Shown here one piece after another: positions 1-6,047 of a DNA stretch of 9,303 nucleotides. The notes under the pieces were generated by a model, which saw only the letters and a program-made list of their open reading frames with translations, did no database searches and was not told the DNA's origin. Numbering within the stretch: position 1 is the first letter of the stretch; the number at the start of each line of letters is the position of its first letter. Source of the stretch: an uncultured Alcanivoracaceae bacterium (GTDB lineage Bacteria; Pseudomonadota; Gammaproteobacteria; Pseudomonadales; Alcanivoracaceae); assembly GCA_937943665.1 (NCBI GenBank), contig CALEAR010000076.1, forward strand, positions 1-9,303. Direction: 5' to 3'. Both the position numbers and the translations under genes were made by a program.

Positions 1-2
1 AG

Positions 3-422
3 GGGCTAAAAGCGGAACAAAAAGTGGAGCTGGTTATTGCCGCCTCCACGGATTTAGGGCTGAAGGCGGTGGTTAACCACAGTTGCTGGGGGGTGATTTT
101 CCACAGCGATGTGCTTTCCCCACTCGCCATTGGCGCCACAGTGGAAGGTTATGTGCGTCGCGTGCGCCCTGAGGATGGTCGCGTGGATCTTTCCTTGCGT
201 CCGGTGGGGCGTAAACGGTTAGATGCCAACAGCGAAAAGATTTTGGCTTTATTACGCAGCCATGGGGGGCATATGGCCATTGGTGATAAAAGCCCTCCAG
301 TGGCCATCCAACGTATTACAGGAATGAGTAAGCGAGCCTTTAAACAAGCCTGTGGGGTGCTTTATAAACAGGGTTTATTGGTGCCCGGGGAGAATGAGAT
401 TCGCCTAACACACAAGGCATAA
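3..422 (+). CDS. cvfB: CvfB-type S1/winged-helix RNA-binding protein, C-terminal part (5' end outside window)
   Basis: This is the 3' end of a larger gene. The frame is open back to base 3, so the GTG at 24 is internal and not a start. The visible ~139 residues show an S1-like OB-fold strand pattern (GVIFHSDVL, then GYVRRVRPEDGRVDLSLRP). A C-terminal winged-helix segment follows, with the typical SEKILALLRSHGG and ITGMSKRAFKQACGVLYKQG stretches. That pairing, an S1-type domain followed by this helix-turn-helix tail, is characteristic of the CvfB/YitL family. CvfB proteins are cytoplasmic RNA-binding proteins of tandem S1 domains; in Staphylococcus the family affects virulence gene expression, and its role in Gammaproteobacteria is poorly defined. 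The TAA stop at 420-422 runs into the A-tract of the terminator hairpin. The family call is confident; a specific function is not. Confidence 0.85.
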   Translation, partial: GLKAEQKVELVIAASTDLGLKAVVNHSCWGVIFHSDVLSPLAIGATVEGYVRRVRPEDGRVDLSLRPVGRKRLDANSEKILALLRSHGGHMAIGDKSPPVAIQRITGMSKRAFKQACGVLYKQGLLVPGENEIRLTHKA

Positions 423-454
423 AAAAGCCCCAACCTTGGTTGGGGCTAGGTTTT
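421..454. terminator. Bidirectional intrinsic terminator between convergent genes
   Basis: A perfect 10-bp inverted repeat (426-435 with 438-447, AGCCCCAACC / GGTTGGGGCT) is separated by only TT. On the minus strand the stem is followed at once by six U residues (complement of the A-tract 421-426), making a strong terminator for the aldehyde dehydrogenase gene that ends at 459. On the plus strand the stem is followed by AGG and then TTTT (451-454), a weaker terminator for the cvfB-like gene. The hairpin fills most of the 36-bp gap between the two stop codons. Confidence 0.9.
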
Positions 455-458
455 CATC

Positions 459-2066
459 TTATTTGCCGGGGTTATCGGTAAACATTTTCTTGAGCATATA
501 GGGCATTAACTTGATACCGCTTTTTAAGCGGTTGGCTAGGCCTTTGCCAGCCACAAAGCGTAGGGCATTAAGCAAGGCTTGGTGGGTTTCGCTAGTATGT
601 GGATGCCACCACATATTACGCTTGCTCGGTAAAATATCCCAGTTCACCACTTTGGTGTTCACCATTTCCAATAAGCCTTCTGGGCCATGACTGCGGCCGA
701 TGCCAGATTCCTTCCAACCGCCCCAAGGGGTTTCAGATAAGCCGTGGGTGTAAAGGTGGTCATTAATGGTGGTTACCCCTGTTTCTAACTGTTCCGCCAA
801 AGCACGACCGCGTTTATTGTTCTTCGTCCAAATGGAGGAGGTGAGTGCCAGGTTAGATTGGTTAGCCCGTGCCACCGCTTCCTCGGCATTGGCCACGGGC
901 ATGACACATAAAATAGGGCCGAAGGTTTCTTCACGCACCACTAGCATATCTTCTGTAACATCCGTGAGAAGGGTGGCGGGGTAGAAGAAACCATTTTCGG
1001 TATTGCCCTTAGGCTGAGATTGGGCAGCAATGTTGGCGCCCTTAGCTAAGGCATCTTCCATGTGTTGCTCAACGGTTCTGAGCTGACCATCGGTGGTTAA
1101 GCTACCAAAATCCACATCTAAGGCTTCATAGCCGGGGCCATGGGTAAGGGTGCGGGTTTTTTCAGCCAACAAGGCGGTGAATTGCTGGTACACAGATTCC
1201 ACCACATAAATGCGCTCCACCCCACCACAGGATTGCCCTGCGTTTTGGTAGCCTGCCCAAGCAGCACCATTGGCAGCCCGAGCCAGATCTGCATCCTCAA
1301 GCACTATCATGGCGTCATTGCCCCCGAGCTCTAGCACCACAGGGGTGAGGGTTTCAGCGGCTTGGGCCATGAGCTGTTTACCCACGCCCACAGAACCCGT
1401 GAAGAAAAGCTTATCGATGCCGTGTTCAAAAAAAGCTTGAGCGGTTTTGCTACCACTCCCCACAATATGGTGGAAGAGCCCATCGGGCAGGCCTGCAGCT
1501 TTAATAATGCGTTCAATGGCCACACCCACAGAAGGCGTGGCGGCGGCCACTTTGAGTAAAATAGCATTGCCGGCCATCAACGCCATTAAAATTTCACCAA
1601 AGGGAATGGAAAGCGGGTAGTTCCAAGGGCTAATGATGCCGATAACCCCAAGGGGCTGGTAGTGCACTGTGGTTTGTTTGTTAAAGAAGAGTAAGGAGCC
1701 GCCCTTGCGCTTACGGGTGGCAAGGATGTTGGCGGTGTTTTTACGGTACCACTGACATGCCAAGGTACAGGGCAATACCTCTGTGGCTAAGGCATCCACT
1801 TGGGTTTTACCGTTGCTTTGGCTTACTAATAAAGCAAGCTCCTCCGCATGTTCAGCAATGTACTCTTCCATGCGTTTCAGATATTGGCCACGTTGTTTGA
1901 AGCTGAGCTTGGCCCATTGCTGTTGCGCCTTACGCGCACTTTCCATAATACTGGGGAACTGAGAAAAATCCGTATTGGGTACTTGTTGAAGGAGTTCACC
2001 GGAGGCGGGGTTAAGATCCGCCGTGGTATCACTGGCGGCAGAAGATAATGCAGCTGCTTGGCTCAT
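459..2066 (-). CDS. NAD(P)-dependent aldehyde dehydrogenase (ALDH superfamily)
   Basis: The 535-residue protein has the complete ALDH signature, numbered from the ATG at 2066. These are the oxyanion Asn149 in PWN, Lys172, the Rossmann-loop FTGSVGVG starting at 222, general base Glu246 in ELGGN, nucleophile Cys280 in GQSC, and REETFGP at 378-384. It should oxidise an aldehyde to the acid in the cytoplasm; the substrate cannot be read from the sequence. A C-terminal extension of about 50 residues, starting near NMWWHPHT (484) and rich in basic and hydrophobic residues, goes beyond the usual ~480-500-residue fold. The residue at Lys+3, usually Glu in NAD-preferring enzymes, is Ala175. The ATG is preferred because GAGGA (2075-2079 on the plus map) sits 8 nt before it; the in-frame GTG at 2072 would leave only 2 nt. 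It lies downstream of yffB on the same strand and ends at the bidirectional terminator. Confidence 0.92.
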   Translation of the reverse strand: MSQAAALSSAASDTTADLNPASGELLQQVPNTDFSQFPSIMESARKAQQQWAKLSFKQRGQYLKRMEEYIAEHAEELALLVSQSNGKTQVDALATEVLPCTLACQWYRKNTANILATRKRKGGSLLFFNKQTTVHYQPLGVIGIISPWNYPLSIPFGEILMALMAGNAILLKVAAATPSVGVAIERIIKAAGLPDGLFHHIVGSGSKTAQAFFEHGIDKLFFTGSVGVGKQLMAQAAETLTPVVLELGGNDAMIVLEDADLARAANGAAWAGYQNAGQSCGGVERIYVVESVYQQFTALLAEKTRTLTHGPGYEALDVDFGSLTTDGQLRTVEQHMEDALAKGANIAAQSQPKGNTENGFFYPATLLTDVTEDMLVVREETFGPILCVMPVANAEEAVARANQSNLALTSSIWTKNNKRGRALAEQLETGVTTINDHLYTHGLSETPWGGWKESGIGRSHGPEGLLEMVNTKVVNWDILPSKRNMWWHPHTSETHQALLNALRFVAGKGLANRLKSGIKLMPYMLKKMFTDNPGK

Positions 2067-2164
2067 TGTCACAGTCCTCGATGTAAATGTGTGTCACTAT
2101 GTGAGCATAAACTGTGGTGAGATGCTATTACCAAGCAGCCATAGGGGAGCGAATTTATAGCAAC
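2067..2164 (-). other. Intergenic spacer upstream of the aldehyde dehydrogenase gene
   Basis: This 98-nt gap separates the yffB-like gene from the aldehyde dehydrogenase gene, both on the minus strand. It contains the GAGGA ribosome-binding site at 2075-2079 and a short inverted repeat TCAC-TAT-GTGA at 2094-2104. No hairpin plus U-tract terminator and no convincing -35/-10 pair was found on the minus strand. Read-through from the map-glnD-yffB unit is therefore possible, and so is a weak or regulated promoter. Confidence 0.5.
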
Positions 2165-2512
2165 TTACTGCAGAGCCTCACGCCATGCCGTTTCATTAAA
2201 GCCGGGCAAATAGTGCTCGTTCACTGCCAGCAGTGGGCGTTTGATGAGTGTGGGGGTGGCCAAAATATGCTTGAGGGCATGGTGGTCATCCATTTGGGCT
2301 TTATCTTCCTCGCTTAAGGCTCGCCAAGCGGTGCTACGTTTGTTTACCACTTTTTCCCAACCGAGCGCCTCTAGCCAGGGCTGCACCTGCGCGGCGCTTA
2401 AACCATCTTTGCGGACATCATGAAATACAAACTTTAGGTGTTGGGCTTCGAGCCAACGGCGCGCTTTACGCACCTGATCGCAGTTGCTAATACCGTAAAC
2501 AACAATAGACAT
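2165..2512 (-). CDS. yffB: YffB/ArsC-family thioredoxin-fold protein
   Basis: The 115-residue protein belongs to the ArsC/Spx thioredoxin-fold family, YffB branch. The N-terminal VVYGISNCDQVRKARRWLE has the single conserved Cys11. Arg59 lies in NKRSTAWR, and ATPTLIKRPLL at 85-95 contains the cis-Pro loop and Arg92. There is no CxxC pair as in Spx. The match to YffB (short, one N-terminal Cys, KRPLL motif) is better than to true arsenate reductases. The family is suspected to be glutathione-dependent thiol reductases, but the physiological substrate is not settled. The ATG at 2512 is chosen because GAGGA lies 5 nt upstream of it. An in-frame ATG at 2524 would add four residues (MRIN) but overlaps that Shine-Dalgarno. 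The gene starts 15 nt after the glnD-like stop and is likely translated from the same mRNA. Confidence 0.85.
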   Translation of the reverse strand: MSIVVYGISNCDQVRKARRWLEAQHLKFVFHDVRKDGLSAAQVQPWLEALGWEKVVNKRSTAWRALSEEDKAQMDDHHALKHILATPTLIKRPLLAVNEHYLPGFNETAWREALQ

Positions 2513-2527
2513 GTTTATCCTCATGAG

Positions 2528-4966
2528 TTAGCCAAGGGCATGTAATAGGGCCTGCGTTAAGGCCTGGCACTGTTCTGCTTCACCTAAGGGCAGACCCTGC
2601 TGATTTGTAATGTGGAAGGTGTCTTCCACGCGTTCGCCATAGGTGGCAATACGCGCATGATGTAAGTTAAAGCCCAATTGCGCAAATACTTGGGCCACTC
2701 GTGTGAGTAATCCGGCCTGGTCTTGGGTTTGTAAGGCCACCACAGTGTAAAAACCATCGGCGCTGTTGGCTAACTGCACCTGAGTGTTGTAGGTGCTGGT
2801 GGCTTGGGTTAAGGGCTGTAAATTTTGCGCAAATGCCTCGGGGCGGCTAAGTGCAGCCTCTAAGCGGTGTTGAATCTGTTCTAGGGCAGCGGGCGTTGTG
2901 ATGGGGGCTTGGGCCTCATCCACCACTGTATACGTATCTAGGCTGTAACCATGGGCGGAGGTAATGATATTAGCTGATACCACATTCAGTCCGAGGGCTT
3001 CCAAGGTTTGCACTGTGTTGGCGAAAAGGTAATCGCTGTCTTTGGTGTAAATAAACACCTGGGTGCCTGCAGCTTGAGGCTGTAAGGGCGCGCGTAACTG
3101 TACTAAGGGGCCCGTGCCTCTGTGGCGCAAAATGGCTTGGGTATGCCAAGCAATATCGGAGGGGCTTTCTCGCAGAAAATATTCATCGCCAATGTGGGCC
3201 CATAGTCGGCGAATGGCAAGGCCAGATACGGCTTCCTCGGCCAGTAGCTTGGCTGCTTGTTCACGGGTTTCATTGGCCCAGTGGCTATTAGCCACCGGGT
3301 TGTGTACGCCCCGGCGTAGGGCTTTGCGTGTACGGCGATACAATAGCTCTAAACGATGATGCATGCTCCCCTGAGGGGTGTGTTCTTGGGGGAGCAACGC
3401 CAAACTGAATAAAAACAAATAATCCAGGTGCAACAGGCTGTTAATACTTTGGGCGAAGGCGTAAATGGTTTGAGGCTGGTGTAAATCCTGCTGTTTTGCC
3501 GTTTCTAGCATTAGCTCTTGGTGCTCAATTAACCACAAAATAAGGGAGGTTTCCCATTCGGCAAGGGCATGGCGTTCGCAAAAGGCTTGGGCCGCAGTAA
3601 GGTTTTGGCTGCGTTGGCGATAGCAATGGTGAAATAGGGCGGTGAGGTAAAGTAACCCTGGTTTGGGCAAATGGTGGCTCACTTGGGTGGCGCTACTGGT
3701 TGCCTCGGTGGTTGGGTGGATTAACTGCTGTAGCCGCTGCACCACAAGTAGGGCATGCACATCCACCGGATGTTTTATGCCTTGGCCAAGGAGCCAATGG
3801 CCTTTTTGCTCAGCTAAGGGGGGTAAGTGTTGGCCTAGTAAATCTAAACGATGCAGCATCTGCAGTGCTTTAAAGAGGTTGGGGTGGCGGTGAATCAAAC
3901 GCAAAAACCAATAGTTTTGCTCGGTGGTGGCCTCTTGCAAGGCGTGCCTGTGTTCCCACGCTTGCACCAAGCTTTGGTGGCTGAAGCCTTTCACCTGAGG
4001 CTCTTCCACGGGTAAGGCAAACATTTCAAAAATGGCGAAGGGCCAGCGTTTAAAAATCAGCGTGCTGCTCGTTTCCACCTGGTTATGGCGTAGCACAAAA
4101 CGGCGGTTTATTAGGTGAAAGTTTTTCTGTTGATCTTGGCAATGCTCATATAAAAAGTGCTGCTCTAGCATCATAAGACGCTGATTTTCCAAGGTGTGTA
4201 AGTATAGGGCCTTTAATAAGGCAGAGACGGTGCCATAGGCCTTATGGGGAAGAGCACTGTGCAGCTGAGTGGCTTGGGGGGCTTCAAGCACCAAGGTGTT
4301 GTTGCCCTTAAGACATTGTAATTGCCAACAAAATTGTAATAACCGAGCTCGCTGCTGTTCCAAGGGAGCCTCATAGGGGGAAGCAACCGCCCCATAGTGG
4401 TGTGCCACTAGGTGGCGTAGTTCTTCCTGTTGCATCAAAGCGCAGAGACCACCTTCACAATGGTAAAGATCCGGTGTGCTGCTGAAGGGCATTCTTTCAA
4501 GGTGTTGATAGGCCTGAAATATATCCTCTGCTTCCCACGGAATATGGAGGTTTGTGCTATGGGTTGGGCCTGCTAAATGGCGCTGGCGAATCCGTTCTCC
4601 CGCTTCTATGGGGGTGTGGGCCTTGGTATGACGCTGTAGCGCAAACCTTGGCTCAGCCTCTAAAAGGGCTTGTAGTGCGGTGGGGATCTTGGCGTTTGGG
4701 CTGGCAATGGCCACAGAAATGGTGCCATAGGGCAGTAAATACCCTTGGGCATAGGTACCGCACGCCATAAAGCTAAGCTTGGGGAAATCAATGGCCAGAC
4801 GCTGCAATAAGGTATCAGTGAGTTGGCTTAGGAAATAAGGCAGTGGTGGAGCCGCTTCATGGGAGAGAAGGGCCAAGCGGCCTGTTTGCCACGCCGCAAG
4901 TGCCTCTGCGGCATGAACAGCCTGAATAATGGGTTGCGCAAGGGCATGCATATCCAAGCTGCTCAT
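2528..4966 (-). CDS. glnD: GlnD-like protein with degenerate nucleotidyltransferase and HD sites, intact ACT domains
   Basis: The 812-residue protein is collinear with GlnD, the bifunctional PII uridylyltransferase/uridylyl-removing enzyme, usually about 890 residues. The nucleotidyltransferase signature G-G-Y-G-R-G-E-L-x-P-x-S-D-x-D appears at 70-84 as CGTYAQGYLLPYGTIS, with Thr82 and Ser84 in place of both metal-binding Asp. The family's P-N-I-K-E-G-P-G-G-L-R-D segment is reduced to PDLYHCEGGLCAL (165-177). The HD domain keeps His404 in DVH, but the LFHD-K-G-x-G-G-D-H-S stretch is LFHHCYRQRSQNLT (444-457). The later metal His and Asp correspond to Gln483 and Leu524. The C-terminal ACT domains are well conserved: ACT1 about 634-690 (GTQVFIYTKDSDYLFA), ACT2 about 738-811 (DQAGLL, GERVEDTF). 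The frame is intact, so it is a probable pseudoenzyme, not a decayed pseudogene. It starts 14 nt after the map stop, with AAGGA overlapping that stop. Homology is clear; loss of both activities is inferred. Confidence 0.88.
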   Translation of the reverse strand: MSSLDMHALAQPIIQAVHAAEALAAWQTGRLALLSHEAAPPLPYFLSQLTDTLLQRLAIDFPKLSFMACGTYAQGYLLPYGTISVAIASPNAKIPTALQALLEAEPRFALQRHTKAHTPIEAGERIRQRHLAGPTHSTNLHIPWEAEDIFQAYQHLERMPFSSTPDLYHCEGGLCALMQQEELRHLVAHHYGAVASPYEAPLEQQRARLLQFCWQLQCLKGNNTLVLEAPQATQLHSALPHKAYGTVSALLKALYLHTLENQRLMMLEQHFLYEHCQDQQKNFHLINRRFVLRHNQVETSSTLIFKRWPFAIFEMFALPVEEPQVKGFSHQSLVQAWEHRHALQEATTEQNYWFLRLIHRHPNLFKALQMLHRLDLLGQHLPPLAEQKGHWLLGQGIKHPVDVHALLVVQRLQQLIHPTTEATSSATQVSHHLPKPGLLYLTALFHHCYRQRSQNLTAAQAFCERHALAEWETSLILWLIEHQELMLETAKQQDLHQPQTIYAFAQSINSLLHLDYLFLFSLALLPQEHTPQGSMHHRLELLYRRTRKALRRGVHNPVANSHWANETREQAAKLLAEEAVSGLAIRRLWAHIGDEYFLRESPSDIAWHTQAILRHRGTGPLVQLRAPLQPQAAGTQVFIYTKDSDYLFANTVQTLEALGLNVVSANIITSAHGYSLDTYTVVDEAQAPITTPAALEQIQHRLEAALSRPEAFAQNLQPLTQATSTYNTQVQLANSADGFYTVVALQTQDQAGLLTRVAQVFAQLGFNLHHARIATYGERVEDTFHITNQQGLPLGEAEQCQALTQALLHALG

Positions 4967-4980
4967 GGAGGCCGGCTTCC

Positions 4981-5760
4981 TTAGGGTTGTAAGTCGGTTT
5001 CTTCGGAACGCAGGGTTAAAATATCATACCCATCTTTGGTGACAGCAATGGTGTGCTCCCACTGGGCAGAAGGGCGGCGGTCCGCTGTTACCACGGTCCA
5101 ACCATCGGCCAGTAAACGAGTGCGGGCCTTACCAGCGTTAATCATGGGCTCAATGGTGAACACCATACCCTCTTTCAATTCTAGGCCCGTACCGGGGCGG
5201 CCATAGTGCAGTACCTGCGGTGGCTCGTGGTACACCTTACCAATGCCGTGCCCGCAGTATTCGCGCACCACACTAAAACGATGGCTTTCCGCATAGGATT
5301 GAATGGCGTGGCCAATATCCCCTAAGCGTGCTCCAGGGCGCACTTGTTGAATCCCGCGGATCATGCATTCGCGAGTAACATCCACTAGGCGCTTGTGTAA
5401 TACGGTGGGCTTGCCCACGTGAAACATTTTGCTGGTATCACCGTGCCAACCGTCTTTAATCACCGTAACATCAATGTTGAGGATATCTCCTTCTTTAAGC
5501 ACCTTCTTATCGCTGGGAATACCGTGGCAAATCACATGGTTTACCGAGGTGCAAATGGTTTTGGGAAAGCCTTGATAACCTAAGTTGGCGGGAATGGCTT
5601 TTTGCACATTCACAATGTGGTTGTAGCAAATTTGATCCAGTTCTTCGGTGGTCACCCCTGGTTGCACATAGGGGGTGATCATTTCCAGCACTTCCGCCGC
5701 CAATTGTCCGGCTTCGCGCATGGCTTCGATTTCTTCAGGTGTTTTAATAACAATACTCAT
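4981..5760 (-). CDS. map: Methionine aminopeptidase, type I
   Basis: The 259-residue protein removes the initiator methionine from nascent proteins in the cytoplasm. All metal and catalytic residues are visible at the same numbers as in E. coli Map: His79 (CHGIPSD), Asp97 (NIDVT), Asp108 (GDTS), His171 (GHGIG), His178, Glu204 (TIEPM) and Glu235 (WEHT). Length and N-terminus (IKTPEEIEAMREAGQLAAEVL) fit the compact type Ia form without an N-terminal extension. The ATG at 5760 gives the standard family start, yet no clear Shine-Dalgarno sequence precedes it (AATTTGCCACTTT then ATG). A direct repeat lies 15-48 bp upstream. It is the first gene of the minus-strand unit and is divergent from rpsB, as in many Gammaproteobacteria. 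Confidence 0.97.
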   Translation of the reverse strand: MSIVIKTPEEIEAMREAGQLAAEVLEMITPYVQPGVTTEELDQICYNHIVNVQKAIPANLGYQGFPKTICTSVNHVICHGIPSDKKVLKEGDILNIDVTVIKDGWHGDTSKMFHVGKPTVLHKRLVDVTRECMIRGIQQVRPGARLGDIGHAIQSYAESHRFSVVREYCGHGIGKVYHEPPQVLHYGRPGTGLELKEGMVFTIEPMINAGKARTRLLADGWTVVTADRRPSAQWEHTIAVTKDGYDILTLRSEETDLQP

Positions 5761-5774
5761 AAAGTGGCAAATTC

Positions 5775-5808
5775 TTCAGTGTGTGAAAGCAAAATATTCA
5801 GTGTGAAA
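5775..5808. repeat. Direct repeat pair upstream of map
   Basis: TTCAGTGTGTGAAA (5775-5788) and TTCAGTGTGAAA (5797-5808) start exactly 22 bp apart, about two turns of the helix. They lie just upstream of the map start and on the far side from the rpsB promoter. On the minus strand they read TTTCACACACTGAA and TTTCACACTGAA. They could be a paired protein-binding site or a feature of the map 5' leader; no known operator was recognised. Confidence 0.5.
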
Positions 5809-5844
5809 TTGTTGCGGCTTTACTCAACTTAAAGGACAAAATAA

Positions 5845-5884
5845 TTGTGGTTTAAGCTGGTATATGGTATAAAGCGCGCGCCCC
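5845..5884 (+). promoter_or_regulatory. rpsB-tsf promoter (extended -10, GC-rich discriminator)
   Basis: The -35 element is TTGTGG (5845-5850). A 17-bp spacer leads to -10 TATAAA (5868-5873), immediately preceded by TGG (5865-5867), an extended -10 TGn. A run of G/C (GCGCGCGCCCC, 5874-5884) follows where the transcript would start, giving a predicted +1 near 5880. GC-rich discriminators are typical of stringently controlled ribosomal promoters, so ppGpp/DksA repression is a reasonable inference. The predicted leader of ~167 nt is close to the rpsB leader length described for E. coli. Confidence 0.85.
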
Positions 5885-6047
5885 ACTGAATTCGATAGCT
5901 ACTTAGTGTAATGCTTCAATTCCAGTATGGGAAATTCACACATGTTCCGGCACAGCGCTCTGGGTGCCTCATGGCTTACAGGGTAAGCATGTAGGTTGAG
6001 TGTTGGGGAACATGGAGGCATAACCCGATTCATTATGGAGTTTTATC
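5880..6047 (+). promoter_or_regulatory. rpsB mRNA leader with branched structure, likely S2 autoregulatory element
   Basis: A hairpin can form at the very 5' end (5884-5889 with 5903-5908, one G-U pair). Downstream, CATGTTCC (5941-5948) pairs perfectly with GGAACATG (6007-6014) and encloses two hairpins: GGCAC/GTGCC (5949-5953 with 5964-5968), and CAT-GCTTAC/GTAAGC-ATG (5970-5979 with 5983-5991, one bulged G, AGG loop). About 15 nt (5992-6006) stay unpaired inside the junction. The rpsB Shine-Dalgarno GGAG (6037-6040) is 7 nt before the ATG. In E. coli ribosomal protein S2 represses its own operon through the rpsB leader; this structured leader in the same place is a plausible equivalent, but S2 binding is inferred. 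Confidence 0.7.

Noticed and set aside
2513..2524. ATG at 2524 as the yffB start
   Set aside because: It overlaps the GAGGA that properly serves the ATG at 2512 and would add MRIN before the first beta strand.
2528..4966. glnD as a frameshifted or decaying pseudogene
   Set aside because: The frame is uninterrupted for 812 codons, alignable end to end with GlnD, with ACT domains conserved to the C-terminus. Substitutions, not frameshifts, explain the altered motifs.
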